15,424 nucleotides of DNA from an uncultured Dorea sp. (GCA_910584615.1 CAJUAM010000052.1:1-15424), one strand, 5' to 3'; positions 6,915 to 15,376 are shown, counted from the first letter of the stretch. Made by a program: numbers and translations. Notes: generated from the letters alone by a model not told the origin.

Positions 6915-6932
6915 TGTTTTCCCGACCCTTTT
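6900..6932. terminator. Bidirectional terminator inside two convergent gene ends
   Basis: GGGTTGGGAAA (6900-6910) pairs with TTTCCCGACCC (6918-6928) through one wobble. TTTT follows on the plus side; on the minus strand the stem is followed by TTTGATTTTTT. The hairpin contains both stop codons: MATE TAA at 6912-6914 and the minus-strand TAG at 6911-6913. Each gene therefore uses the same hairpin to end transcription. Confidence 0.8.
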
Positions 6933-7486
6933 ACACTCCATCCAAACCTTCCCTTCGACTTCCCAAGGGAAAAATATTCTCCGTGGGAATAGGCGATAAG
7001 TCCCGTAGAATTGAGTTCAAACTTTCCATTCTTTTTCATGTAGGCTTCGTCCACCTGAACAGCCAGAACCTCGGCAAGGAACATATGATGAGAGCCAAGC
7101 TCTTTGATCTGTGTCACCCTGCATTCGATATTCACCGGAGATTCTTTGATCACCGGCGCAAATTGAAGATTCTTTCCTTTTTCTCTTGTAAGCTGCATCT
7201 CCTTCCATTTATCTACATCCCTTCCGGAACGGACACCGCACCAGTCTGCTGCTTTGGCAAGCTTTTCTGTCGTAAGGTTCACCGCAAATTCCCTGCTGTC
7301 ACAAAGCATATGGTAAGAATACCGTTCCGGCCTTACGGAAATGTAGAGCATAGCCGGATCCGTACACACTGTACCTGTCCATGCCACCGTAATGATATTG
7401 TCCTCACCTTTTGTATCTGCCGTACTGACCATCACCGCCGGAAGCGGATACAGCATATTGCCGGGCTTCCATATCTGTCGTCCCAT
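6911..7486 (-). CDS. Flavin reductase-like (flavoredoxin family) protein
   Basis: A 191-residue FMN-binding split-barrel protein of the flavin reductase-like/flavoredoxin group, which uses bound FMN for electron transfer or reduces free flavin. The pattern LYPLPAVMVSTADTKGEDNIITVAWTGTVCTDPAMLYISVRPERYSYHML is characteristic: the strand-turn-strand that binds FMN, the T.AW.G..C.DP segment and the SVRP..YS...L helix start. EFAVNL and the NIECRVTQI / LAEVLAV strands follow. The ATG at 7486 is chosen because AAAGGAG lies just ahead of it; an in-frame GTG at 7501 would begin on that site. It follows the pyrophosphatase stop by 15 bases and is co-transcribed with it. Redox partner and substrate are unknown. 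Confidence 0.88.
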   Translation of the reverse strand: MGRQIWKPGNMLYPLPAVMVSTADTKGEDNIITVAWTGTVCTDPAMLYISVRPERYSYHMLCDSREFAVNLTTEKLAKAADWCGVRSGRDVDKWKEMQLTREKGKNLQFAPVIKESPVNIECRVTQIKELGSHHMFLAEVLAVQVDEAYMKKNGKFELNSTGLIAYSHGEYFSLGKSKGRFGWSVKGSGKH

Positions 7487-7501
7487 ATTCTCTCCTTTCA
7501 C

Positions 7502-9148
7502 CTACTGCTGCAGCGTTGCTACAAGCGTAGGAATCAACTGTTTTTTTCTGGATACAACACCCTTAAGGATGATGCGCTCTGTATCTTCCGGAAGATCAAA
7601 TGCACTGATGATGCTGGCTCTTGCCCCATGTCCGAAACAGAGAAGCTCTGTGGACTCATTAAGGATATCTGTCAGCATAAAATAGATCATCTCCATCTTC
7701 CCGCCTTCTAATGCCTTTGGAAGATAAGGAACAAGCATCTCTTTGATCTCTGACAACTCCTCCTTATTCATAGAGTTGATCTGTCCCACGCCAAATACAG
7801 TATCTGTAACTGTAAACTGTTTGAAATCCTGAAACAGGATATCCTGCGCACTCTTTCCTTTAAGACTGCTTCCGGCATTGAACATCTCCATCGACATCTT
7901 TTCCATATCAATCTTCGCAATCTTTGCAAGCTTTTTCGCTGTCTTCTCATCCACTGCCGTACAGGTAGGCGAACGGAACAGAAGCGTATCCGAAATGATC
8001 GCGCAGCATAAAATCCCCGCAATAGATGACGGTATCTCTACCCCTGCTTCTTCATACATCTGCGTGATGATCGTCGCAGTACAGCCTACCGGCTGGTTCC
8101 GGAAAAAGACAGGTCCCATCGTCTCGATATTTCCCAGTCTGTGATGATCGATGATCTCCACGATATCTGCTTCCTCAATCCCGTCAACTGCCTGGGATTT
8201 CTCATTATGGTCTACTAAGATCACCTGTTTCTTTTTCACATTCAGGAATCGCCGTCTGGAAATAAATCCCCTGAATCTCCCGTGCCTGTCAAGGATCGGA
8301 AAGTCACGGAACTTGTTCTTTGTCATCCGCTCCCTAATTTCGTCCACGTAATCATTCATGCTGAATGTAACAAGAGGCCCCTTGCTCATAAAATGCTTCA
8401 CCGGTATGCTCTGGTTAATAAGCCGCGCCACGGTATAAGTATCGTGAGGAGTGCTGATAATGACAATGCTCTGCTCTTCCGCCTTCTTAATAAGCTCCGG
8501 TGATACTGCCGCATCCTGACAGACTACCATACAGCTCGCATCAATATTGACCGCGCATGCCTGGGCCTCCGGGCGGTTCCCCAAGATCACCAGATCGTCC
8601 TTCTCAATAAATTCCTTCATCAGCTCATCGTTAGAAGCTCCTACCGTAACTTTCCCTGTAGTAAAGCAGCCATGCTCATTGCCGCTTATCAGCTTTCCAT
8701 CCAGCGTATCAATAATATTCTTATACTGCGTCCTCGCCTCAGAAAGCACCCGGTTGTCATATACTTCCATGTAGGATGTAGCGATATCTCCGGTAGAGAT
8801 CACACCCACCAGCTCCTCATCCTTCAGCACGGGAAGCGTCTTGACATTGTTCTCCTTCATCTTCTTCCATGTATCTCTGATCGAAACATTCGGTTCTACT
8901 CCGTCGATCTTATGTATATCCATATCCTTTACCTGAAGCTTTACATTATGCAAAAGCCCGGGGGCATCTACCTTGAACTTTTTCAGTACATAATGGGTCT
9001 CCTCATTGATCTGCCCTGCCCGCTTCGCCACATAATCATCTCCGGTTACTTTACGCTTTAACTCCGCATAAGCGATCGCAGAACAGACAGAGTCCGTATC
9101 CGGATTCTTATGTCCCACAATATATGTCTTCTTTGATTTTTTCCCCAT
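7502..9148 (-). CDS. ppaC: CBS/DRTGG-regulated manganese-dependent inorganic pyrophosphatase
   Basis: A family II (DHH/DHHA2) inorganic pyrophosphatase that hydrolyses cytosolic PPi to phosphate, of the long 548-residue form with an inserted regulatory region. The DHH part begins GHKNPDTDS (12-20; metal ligands His13, Asp17, Asp19) and resumes at LVDHNE (311-316), IDHH (333-336) and SDTLL (386-390). DHHA2 ends with the substrate-binding SRKKQ (533-537). Between about 65 and 305 lie a CBS motif (VLKDEELVGVISTGDI), a DRTGG domain (about 165-250, DDLVILGNRPEAQ) and a second CBS motif (FPILDRHGRFRGFISRRRF). In characterised CBS-PPases, AMP/ADP inhibit, ATP can activate, and DRTGG-containing forms respond to diadenosine polyphosphates; that regulation is likely here but inferred. 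First gene of a two-gene operon; ribosome binding site AAGGAG. Confidence 0.96.
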   Translation of the reverse strand: MGKKSKKTYIVGHKNPDTDSVCSAIAYAELKRKVTGDDYVAKRAGQINEETHYVLKKFKVDAPGLLHNVKLQVKDMDIHKIDGVEPNVSIRDTWKKMKENNVKTLPVLKDEELVGVISTGDIATSYMEVYDNRVLSEARTQYKNIIDTLDGKLISGNEHGCFTTGKVTVGASNDELMKEFIEKDDLVILGNRPEAQACAVNIDASCMVVCQDAAVSPELIKKAEEQSIVIISTPHDTYTVARLINQSIPVKHFMSKGPLVTFSMNDYVDEIRERMTKNKFRDFPILDRHGRFRGFISRRRFLNVKKKQVILVDHNEKSQAVDGIEEADIVEIIDHHRLGNIETMGPVFFRNQPVGCTATIITQMYEEAGVEIPSSIAGILCCAIISDTLLFRSPTCTAVDEKTAKKLAKIAKIDMEKMSMEMFNAGSSLKGKSAQDILFQDFKQFTVTDTVFGVGQINSMNKEELSEIKEMLVPYLPKALEGGKMEMIYFMLTDILNESTELLCFGHGARASIISAFDLPEDTERIILKGVVSRKKQLIPTLVATLQQ

Positions 9149-9213
9149 ATGATTCTCCTTATAAAACTCTTTTGAAAGTTTCTAATAGTTAGATTGCCAT
9201 TTTTTGTGCTCTA

Positions 9214-9219
9214 AGTCAA
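9214..9219 (-). promoter_or_regulatory. Candidate -35 box for the pyrophosphatase operon
   Basis: On the minus strand TTGACT is a near-consensus -35 box about 65 bases before the pyrophosphatase start. No -10 box at ideal spacing is obvious (CAATCT at 17, TCTAAC at 20), so this is only a candidate. Confidence 0.35.
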
Positions 9220-9248
9220 CCACATTTTTCCTTCTTATTAATTTTTCT

Positions 9249-9278
9249 TTGAATATTACACCGGTTATATGTTATACT
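9249..9278 (+). promoter_or_regulatory. Sigma-A-type promoter for the S1-domain gene
   Basis: TTGAAT (9249-9254) and TATACT (9273-9278) are 18 bases apart, with the -10 ending 36 bases before the ATG at 9315. An AAAGGA ribosome binding site lies at about 9299-9304. The region is divergent from the pyrophosphatase operon. Confidence 0.7.
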
Positions 9279-9314
9279 GGATATATTAGAATGATGAGAA
9301 AGGAATAAAGTACA

Positions 9315-9989
9315 ATGAGTGAAGAATTATTACAGGAAGAGACCCAGACCATGGCCGACTTTGAGGAGCATTTTGACGACGCCAACCCGTGGAATCTGAT
9401 CGCATCTTATAAGGAGAAAGGGACCATCCTTCAGGTGAAGGTAGAAGGTATCGTCAACGGAGGCGCCATCGCTATGGTTGAAGGAATCCGCGGCTTCATC
9501 CCTGCTTCCAGATTATCCTTATCTTACATTGAAGATTTGGAGTCCTATCTTTTAAAAGACATTGAGGTTAAGGTTATCGAAGCAGACCAGTCCGAAAACC
9601 GGCTGGTACTTTCTGCCCGTGAGATCTTAAAGGAAAAGGAGAAAAAAGAACGGGAAGAAAAAATCGCTAATGTCAAAGTAGGAAGTGTCCTTACCGGAAC
9701 AGTAGAGACTCTGCAGAACTACGGCGCATTTATCCGTCTTCCGGATAATCTTTCCGGTCTGGTGCATGTATCCCAGATCAGCCAGAAGCGCATTAAAGCA
9801 CCAAAAGACGTATTGAACACTGGCGACGAAGTAACTGTTAAAGTGATCGGTGTCAAAGACGGAAAGATCAGCCTCAGCATGAAAGCTTTAGAAGAAGTCA
9901 AAGAAGAGCCGGAAGAAAAGGTCGAGATCCCAAAAGCAGGCAATATCGGAACAAATCTCGGAGATCTTTTTAAAAACATCCAGTTATAG
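9315..9989 (+). CDS. Two-domain S1 RNA-binding protein
   Basis: A 224-residue cytosolic protein with two S1 (OB-fold) RNA-binding domains. The first (about 34-104) reads KGTILQVKVEGIVNGGAIAM, then GIRGFIPASRLS. The second (about 121-191) is closer to consensus: VGSVLTGTVETLQNYGAFIR, then LSGLVHVSQIS and GKISLSMKAL. A charged helix (KEKEKKEREEK, 107-116) links them, and an acidic head (residues 1-25) precedes them. This is a truncated relative of ribosomal protein S1, similar in layout to the short S1-like proteins of Firmicutes such as YpfD, which affect mRNA binding at the ribosome or RNA stability; the exact role is unknown. It is monocistronic, with its own promoter and terminator. Confidence 0.9.
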   Translation: MSEELLQEETQTMADFEEHFDDANPWNLIASYKEKGTILQVKVEGIVNGGAIAMVEGIRGFIPASRLSLSYIEDLESYLLKDIEVKVIEADQSENRLVLSAREILKEKEKKEREEKIANVKVGSVLTGTVETLQNYGAFIRLPDNLSGLVHVSQISQKRIKAPKDVLNTGDEVTVKVIGVKDGKISLSMKALEEVKEEPEEKVEIPKAGNIGTNLGDLFKNIQL

Positions 9990-10001
9990 GAGTATAAAAA
10001 T

Positions 10002-10047
10002 CTTCAGACCAGCGCATACCAGGCCGCTCAGTCTGAAGGTTTTTTAT
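10002..10047. terminator. Terminator between the S1 gene and the nadE operon, probably bidirectional
   Basis: CTTCAGAC (10002-10009) pairs with GTCTGAAG (10031-10038), extended inward by AGCG/CGCT across a small mismatch. GGTTTTTTATT follows on the plus side, and on the minus strand the stem is followed by ATTTTTA. It lies just past the S1 gene stop and 22 bases past the end of the convergent C_GCAxxG_C_C gene, so it can end both transcripts. Confidence 0.85.
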
Positions 10048-10068
10048 TGTATGTATCAATTTTTCCTC

Positions 10069-10479
10069 TTAAAGCTCCATCTCATCGATCAGTCCCGCCG
10101 CTGTCTCTACGCACTGCGTACAGCAAGGAAGGGGCTGTCTGCCATTTTGTGTCTTTAAGTCCCTGCAGTATACAGAACCTTTTTTCTCTTTGAACAGCTT
10201 CGCGGCCTCACGGAATTTCGCGTAGGTGTCCATCTTTGTCAGAAGAGGCTGTTTTATATCCCCTGCGCTGTTTGCAAGGCTGATGATAAGAAACATACCA
10301 GTGACCGCGCCGCAGGTATCCATAAGACCTCCCATCCCAAGTCCGAATCCTTCTGTCAGCCGGAAGATATCCTCTTCCTTTATCCCAAACTTCCCACAAT
10401 ATGTACAGGCTACTGCCTGACAGCAGTTATAGCCTTTTTTTACAAAATTCTCCACAGCAGCATCTTTATTCGCTTCCAT
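10069..10479 (-). CDS. C_GCAxxG_C_C family cysteine-cluster protein
   Basis: A 136-residue soluble protein of the C_GCAxxG_C_C family, named for a conserved set of cysteines thought to be redox-active or metal-binding. The family layout is clear: YNCCQAV (17-23; Cys19, Cys20), FGLGMGGLMDTCGAVTG (45-61; Cys56), YCRDLK (104-109; Cys105) and a C-terminal PCCTQCVETAA (118-128; Cys119, Cys120, Cys123). It has two extra cysteines, Cys25 and Cys28, in an unusual CxxC (ACTYCGK). No signal peptide or membrane segment is seen. The ATG at 10479 follows a GGAGGGATG site. It is the last gene of the operon with nadE, 45 bases downstream of it. No biochemical activity is established for the family; involvement in electron transfer or metal handling is inferred. 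Confidence 0.9.
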   Translation of the reverse strand: MEANKDAAVENFVKKGYNCCQAVACTYCGKFGIKEEDIFRLTEGFGLGMGGLMDTCGAVTGMFLIISLANSAGDIKQPLLTKMDTYAKFREAAKLFKEKKGSVYCRDLKTQNGRQPLPCCTQCVETAAGLIDEMEL

Positions 10480-10524
10480 AATAACATCCCTCCGCTTAAA
10501 ACTTTATTTCCCGCTTTGTATCCC

Positions 10525-12444
10525 TTAACTTTCCCGGACAGACTCCAGATTTTTTATCCACAGATCCACACAGGCATCACTTGGCATCCGAAAATCTCCT
10601 CTTGGGGATAATGCCACTGTCCCTACCTTCGGTCCATCCGGCAGGCAGGAACGCTTAAACTGCTGTGAGAAAAATCTGTAACAGAAAGTACAAAGCCATC
10701 TGTAAATCGTCTCATCTCCATACTCCCCCGCAAATGCATACTTTGCTATCCGGTAGATTTTTGCCGGTTCGTATCCGAACCGCAGGAAATAATATAAGAA
10801 AAAGTCATGCAGCTCATAAGGACCTACCAGATCCTCTGTCTTCTGGGCGATCTTTCCATCCTTGGGCGGAAGAAGCTCCGGACTCACCGGAGTATCGAGC
10901 ACATCATAAAGGACCTCCGCCAGTTCCTGATCTTCACACGTATCCGCGTAATAATGTACCAGATGCCGTACCAGCGTTTTGGGGACAGACCCATTGACCC
11001 CGTACATAGACATATGGTCGCCGTTATAAGTTGCCCATCCAAGAGCCAGCTCCGACATATCTCCTGTTCCGATCACCATGCCGTTTTCCTGATTGGCAAT
11101 ATCCATGATGACCTGGGTACGCTCCCTCGCCTGCGCGTTTTCATAGGTTACGCTGTGATCGTCTATATCATGTCCGATATCTTTAAAATGCTGTGTTACC
11201 GATTCCGCGATGGGGACCTCCTTTAAAGAAGTTCCAAGTTTTACTGCCATCTTGCAGGCATTGCGGTATGTCCTGTCTGTCGTACCAAAACAAGGCATGG
11301 TAACTGCGATGATCCTGCTCCTGTCCATACCCAGAAAATCAAATGCCTTCGCCGTCACAAGAAGGGCAAGCGTAGAATCAAGTCCCCCTGAGATCCCGAC
11401 TACCGCGCTTTTTGCACGAGTATGTGAAAGACGCTTTTTAAGTCCCATTGCCTGGATCATAAGTATCTCCTCACACCGCCTCGCGCGCTCGGCAGTCTCA
11501 CCCGGCACGAACGGACGGGATGGAAATGTTCTTGTAAGAGGTGTCTCCTCCACACATACATGGAACGGAACCCTTATAAGCTCTCTGTCATCTGCCGGCT
11601 GAAAAGTTGTATTCTTACGTCTCTCACTTAAGATACGCTTAATGTCTATTTCCGAATAAATAATCCCATTTTCAAACCTCTTTGCAGATTCCAGCAAAAT
11701 GCCGTTCTCCGCGATCATATTGTGTCCGCCGAATACAAGGTCTGTCGTAGATTCTCCTTCCCCGGCATTGGCGTAGACATATCCGCAGATCAGGCGGGCA
11801 GACTGTCCTTCTATCAGGCTCTTGCGGTAAGCTGCTTTTCCGATTGTCTCATCACTGGCAGAACAGTTGACAATAATAGTCGCCCCTTCCCTTGCGGCCC
11901 TGATACTTGGCGGAACCGCAGACCATACATCTTCACAGATCTCCGCCGACACTACCAGTCCCTCTATCCCCTCTGCCTCAAACAATAACTGAGGTCCGAA
12001 AGGTATCTTTTCACCATTAAAATCCAGATATCCGGCACAGGAAGGTCCTGCGTGAAATTGGCGCATCTCATAGAATTCACCGTAATTAGGAAGGAATGTC
12101 TTCGTCGTAAGCCCCAAAACCTTCCCCTCATTCAGCGCTGCCGCCGCATTATAGATCTTTCCGTCCAAAGCTACAGGCACTCCCACAAAGGCAAGCATGT
12201 CCTTATCCTTCGTGTAAGCCGCAGCCTTTAAAAGTCCCTCTTTTGCCTTCTCCAAAAGAATGTCCTGATTGAACAGATCACCGCATGTATATCCTGTGAT
12301 ACAAAGCTCTGGGAACACAACGATCTTTGCTCCTTTTTTGGATGTCTCATCAATCATCCTGCATATCTGTTGGGTGTTAAATGTCACGTCTGCCACCCGT
12401 ATATCCGGTGTCGCAGCAGCCACCTTTATAAATCCATCTCTCAT
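10525..12444 (-). CDS. nadE: Glutamine-dependent NAD+ synthetase
   Basis: Catalyses the last step of NAD+ synthesis, amidating nicotinate adenine dinucleotide with ATP and ammonia released from glutamine. The 639-residue length fits the two-domain, glutamine-using form. The N-terminal nitrilase-like amidase domain has the catalytic triad: Glu46 (FPELCITGY), Lys115 (TTKTFLPNYGEFYE) and Cys170 (AEICEDVW). The C-terminal synthetase domain has the ATP pyrophosphatase loop SGGLDS (352-357), then MPCFGTTDRTYRNA, and TGDMSELALGWATYNGDHMS. Its own glutaminase makes a separate glutamine amidotransferase unnecessary. The ATG at 12444 follows GGAGGAAGACC, 25 bases after hslO on the same strand. It is the third gene of a four-gene operon. 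No frameshift or missing residue was noted. Confidence 0.97.
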   Translation of the reverse strand: MRDGFIKVAAATPDIRVADVTFNTQQICRMIDETSKKGAKIVVFPELCITGYTCGDLFNQDILLEKAKEGLLKAAAYTKDKDMLAFVGVPVALDGKIYNAAAALNEGKVLGLTTKTFLPNYGEFYEMRQFHAGPSCAGYLDFNGEKIPFGPQLLFEAEGIEGLVVSAEICEDVWSAVPPSIRAAREGATIIVNCSASDETIGKAAYRKSLIEGQSARLICGYVYANAGEGESTTDLVFGGHNMIAENGILLESAKRFENGIIYSEIDIKRILSERRKNTTFQPADDRELIRVPFHVCVEETPLTRTFPSRPFVPGETAERARRCEEILMIQAMGLKKRLSHTRAKSAVVGISGGLDSTLALLVTAKAFDFLGMDRSRIIAVTMPCFGTTDRTYRNACKMAVKLGTSLKEVPIAESVTQHFKDIGHDIDDHSVTYENAQARERTQVIMDIANQENGMVIGTGDMSELALGWATYNGDHMSMYGVNGSVPKTLVRHLVHYYADTCEDQELAEVLYDVLDTPVSPELLPPKDGKIAQKTEDLVGPYELHDFFLYYFLRFGYEPAKIYRIAKYAFAGEYGDETIYRWLCTFCYRFFSQQFKRSCLPDGPKVGTVALSPRGDFRMPSDACVDLWIKNLESVRES

Positions 12445-12469
12445 GGTCTTCCTCCATTTTCCGGCATAT

Positions 12470-13345
12470 TTACCTGCTTCTTTTTATGATCTCTTTTAAA
12501 TCATCTATTGTAAAATGATACGCACTGTTGCAGAAATGGCACTTCACCTCAATATCCTTCCCTTCATCGATCATCTCTTTGATATCCTTTCTGCCAATAC
12601 TTATAACCGCCTTCTTTACCCGCTCCTTTGAACAGTTGCATGAAAATCCAGCGGGGATCGTATCGGTAATCTCAAGTCCTACGTTTCCAAGGATCTCCTC
12701 TAGTATCTGTTGCGGAGTATATCCTTTGTAAAGAAGATCTGTAACCGACGTAACATTCTTAAGATTCTCCTCAATCTTAGCGATCGTCTCCTCTTTCGCA
12801 AACGGCATCATCTGGATAATGAATCCCCCGGCGCACTTTACCGTATTATCCTTTTCCATAAGAACCCCAAGCCCCACAGAGGAAGGCACCTGCTCAGAAC
12901 TCGCGAAATAATATGTCAGATCCTCCGCGATCTCACTGGTGACAAGCATCGTATCTCCCACGTAAGGCTCTTTAAGCCCCATATCCTTGATCACCTGCAG
13001 GATTCCAATACCTACGGCGCCGCCCACATCCAGCTTTCCGTTTTTAGGAGGCAGCATCACGTCCGGATTTTCCACATATCCTTTCACATTTGCCTGGCTG
13101 TCAGCAGTAACTGTGATGCCTTCAAGAGGCCCGTTTCCCCGTACCTTTACAGTAAGGATGTCCGTCTCATTTTTCATCATGCTTCCCATCATGGCCGCGC
13201 CGGTTAAGAGCCGCCCAAGAGCCGCCGTCGCTACCGGACTTGTATTGTGGCGCTTTCTCGCCTCTTCTACAAGTTCTCTTGATGTTATGGCAAAAGCGCG
13301 CACCTGACTGTCCGCCGCTGTCGCCCTTACAATATAATCTTTCAT
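12470..13345 (-). CDS. hslO: Redox-regulated chaperone Hsp33
   Basis: Hsp33 is a cytosolic holdase chaperone that is switched on by oxidation of its zinc-bound cysteines. The 291-residue protein has the usual opening DYIVRATAADSQVRAFAITSR, the LLTGAAMMGSMMK segment, VRGNGPLEGITVTADSQANVKGYV, and the C-terminal zinc centre CNC (236-238) and CHFC (269-272). The four zinc ligands are all present, so redox switching should be intact. The start at ATG 13345 is preceded by AAAGGAAAGAT; an in-frame upstream ATG at 13366 would add seven residues not typical of the family and lacks a better site. It lies 31 bases after the methyltransferase gene and 25 before nadE in one operon. Confidence 0.97.
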   Translation of the reverse strand: MKDYIVRATAADSQVRAFAITSRELVEEARKRHNTSPVATAALGRLLTGAAMMGSMMKNETDILTVKVRGNGPLEGITVTADSQANVKGYVENPDVMLPPKNGKLDVGGAVGIGILQVIKDMGLKEPYVGDTMLVTSEIAEDLTYYFASSEQVPSSVGLGVLMEKDNTVKCAGGFIIQMMPFAKEETIAKIEENLKNVTSVTDLLYKGYTPQQILEEILGNVGLEITDTIPAGFSCNCSKERVKKAVISIGRKDIKEMIDEGKDIEVKCHFCNSAYHFTIDDLKEIIKRSR

Positions 13346-13376
13346 ATATCTTTCCTTTCTATACAAAACATATTTT

Positions 13377-14138
13377 TCAAACCTTTTCTTGCTCCCTCGC
13401 CGCTACCAGTATCCTCTCGCTCTGTGCGTCTGCCGGTTTCCCCAGATAAGCATCATAAGCCGCAAGAAACTCCATGCCGGACTTTTTGATCAGCCCTTTT
13501 ATCTCTTCCAGTGTATACCCCTTTTGATAATGGGTCTCCTGATACCTGCGGTATATATCTTTACTCCCCTTCTCCTTGATAAACAATGTCAGTTCATATT
13601 CATTGACCTGTTCCTCTTCATAATAGTAGTTGTCCCATATAAAACTGCACTCATCCCGGCTCTCAGCAAATGTACGGTCTCCCAGAACATTTTCATACTT
13701 AAACCGAGTATTAAAATCAAACAGAAAGATCCCTGACGGATCCAGATAATTATTTACCAGACGAAACACGTCTAAAAGTTCCTCGGCATCCAGCACATAA
13801 TTCACACAATCACATACACTGATGACAGCCCGGACCGTGCCGTAAAGCTCAAACTCTCGCATATCCTGTAACAGGTACAAGATATCATGTCCGCTTTTTT
13901 CCCGCTTTCCTGCAGCTATCTCTAACATGTCTTCCGCATTGTCCACACCGATCATATCAAATCCCCGTCTCGCAAAACATTCTGTCATATTTCCCGTACC
14001 GCAGCCCAAGTCCAGTATAAGCCCGTCATGTATCCCATATTCCTTCAGTATTGCTTCCAGACGATCCGCCCATTCCTCATAAGGAACATTGTCCATAAAT
14101 GTGTCATAGATTTCTGCAAAACCAGTATATGCCTCCAT
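13377..14138 (-). CDS. Class I SAM-dependent methyltransferase
   Basis: A 253-residue Rossmann-fold methyltransferase with motif I LDLGCGTGN (42-50), the acidic motif II region FDMIGVDNAEDML (60-72), the VISVCDCVNYV strand/loop of motif IV and a downstream GIFLFDFNT. The N-terminal AYTGFAEIYDTFMDNVPYEEW is typical of a frequent Firmicutes group (ubiE/small-molecule type) of unknown substrate. ATG 14138 is chosen over an upstream in-frame ATG (14192) because a perfect AAGGAGG site precedes it by five bases. First gene of the methyltransferase-hslO-nadE-C_GCAxxG_C_C operon. The substrate cannot be named; linkage to Hsp33 suggests co-expression only. Confidence 0.92.
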   Translation of the reverse strand: MEAYTGFAEIYDTFMDNVPYEEWADRLEAILKEYGIHDGLILDLGCGTGNMTECFARRGFDMIGVDNAEDMLEIAAGKREKSGHDILYLLQDMREFELYGTVRAVISVCDCVNYVLDAEELLDVFRLVNNYLDPSGIFLFDFNTRFKYENVLGDRTFAESRDECSFIWDNYYYEEEQVNEYELTLFIKEKGSKDIYRRYQETHYQKGYTLEEIKGLIKKSGMEFLAAYDAYLGKPADAQSERILVAAREQEKV

Positions 14139-14234
14139 GAATTCCTCCTTAAGTCTCCTGTTCAATTTCGTATTTATCTTATCACAAATCACCAGTGTTT
14201 AACAGATAAAAACAAAGAAACTTACACTTCAAAA

Positions 14235-14263
14235 TTGCATTTCATACTTTATTATGTTATTAT
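14235..14263 (+). promoter_or_regulatory. Promoter for the acyltransferase gene
   Basis: TTGCAT (14235-14240) and TATTAT (14258-14263) are 17 bases apart. The ATG at 14295 follows, with AAAAGGAG about 14278-14285. The region is divergent from the methyltransferase operon. Confidence 0.6.
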
Positions 14264-14294
14264 TTTTGAAATAATTTTAAAAGGAGATTTTAAA

Positions 14295-15362
14295 ATGGAT
14301 ACAAAAGATTCTACACGGATCAGCTGGCTTGATACAGCAAGAAGTATTGCAATTTTACTTGTCATTTTATGCCATGTGTCAGGAAGTGAATATTTTTTTG
14401 GCCAAAGCAATATCTTAGACCGCTCTACTGTCTCCCAGTTTTTTGGATTCTTCTTATTTACTCTTGGCCGGTTAAGTGTTCCTCTTTTTTTATTTATTAG
14501 CGGATATTTGCTATTACCACGCTCATATGATACCGAAAAATCCCTGAATTTTTATAAGCATAATCTTCTGCCTTTATTTGTTGCTTCCGAGATATGGATT
14601 ATAACATTTTATACATTTACCTGTTATTTTAATTCATATCCTTTCTCGTTTTCAACCCTTATAAGGAATATGCTATTTTTAGGATATGAAAAAATATCAT
14701 ATTTATGGTATCTGCCAACAATTATAGGATTATATCTTTACATACCCTTTTTTGCTATTGCCATACAAAAAATCAATATTAAGATTACAGGACTCCTATT
14801 GCCTATAACATTTTTATATTGTTTTTTTATACCAACAATAAATATACTATTTGCTTCATTAGAAATCCCTTTGCTGTCATCCCAATTATTTCTTTATTTT
14901 GGAGGAGGGGTGTATGGCTTTTACATGCTGACAGGATATCTGTTTTCGAAAAATTTTTTCAAAAAATTACCTTTAATCTGTCTTCTTAGCGGATTTCTCT
15001 GCTTTGTTTTATTAACTGCACTATTCCAAATGACTATGTATCACAAGGGACATCCATATACAATCTGGTATGAATTTGCATTGCTCCCTATTGCAGCAAT
15101 GTTTTTATTTGCAATTTTGCAGAATTACCCCCTACCTTCTTTTAATAATTGTGGAAAATATATCGCAAAATACTCCTTTGGAATTTATCTAGTGCATGAA
15201 GCAGTCAGAATGATTACAAAAAGGTATTTCCCATTTAAATACTTGTGTTCTCCCTTGTGGGTATTTTTGTTATGTATTTTAACCTTTCTTATCAGTATGT
15301 CTATAGTATCACTTTTTTCAAAAATATCCATCATAAAAAAATATCTTTTCTTAATCAAATAA
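14295..15362 (+). CDS. Membrane acyltransferase 3 family protein
   Basis: A 355-residue polytopic inner-membrane protein of the acyltransferase-3 family (OatA/WecH/NodX-like), which transfers acetyl or other acyl groups to cell-surface sugars or lipids. The hallmark N-terminal segment is SWLDTARSIAILLVILCHVS, carrying Asp13, Arg16 and the conserved His27. It is followed by RLSVPLFLFISGYLLL, the W-containing SYLWYLPTIIGLYLYIPF and the C-terminal FGIYLVHEAV. About ten membrane segments are visible and there is no fused SGNH esterase domain. ATG 14295 is chosen because of AAAAGGAG upstream; a longer frame from 14028 overlaps the divergent gene and is rejected. Its base composition is much more AT-rich than the preceding operons, suggesting acquisition. 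No glycan biosynthesis partner is visible before the window ends. Confidence 0.92.
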   Translation: MDTKDSTRISWLDTARSIAILLVILCHVSGSEYFFGQSNILDRSTVSQFFGFFLFTLGRLSVPLFLFISGYLLLPRSYDTEKSLNFYKHNLLPLFVASEIWIITFYTFTCYFNSYPFSFSTLIRNMLFLGYEKISYLWYLPTIIGLYLYIPFFAIAIQKINIKITGLLLPITFLYCFFIPTINILFASLEIPLLSSQLFLYFGGGVYGFYMLTGYLFSKNFFKKLPLICLLSGFLCFVLLTALFQMTMYHKGHPYTIWYEFALLPIAAMFLFAILQNYPLPSFNNCGKYIAKYSFGIYLVHEAVRMITKRYFPFKYLCSPLWVFLLCILTFLISMSIVSLFSKISIIKKYLFLIK

Positions 15363-15376
15363 CATTAATGGGGCTG

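Noticed and set aside
6857..7711. Long plus-strand open frame (284 codons) rich in His, Arg and Cys
   Set aside because: It lies antisense to the flavin reductase-like and pyrophosphatase genes, overlaps the MATE end, and has the composition typical of an antisense shadow with no recognisable domain.
10807..11226. Plus-strand frame inside nadE
   Set aside because: Fully antisense to conserved NadE sequence, without ribosome binding site or domain.
14139..14230. Promoter for the methyltransferase operon
   Set aside because: A TGATAAGAT extended -10-like string exists on the minus strand, but no -35 at good spacing; too weak to list as a feature.
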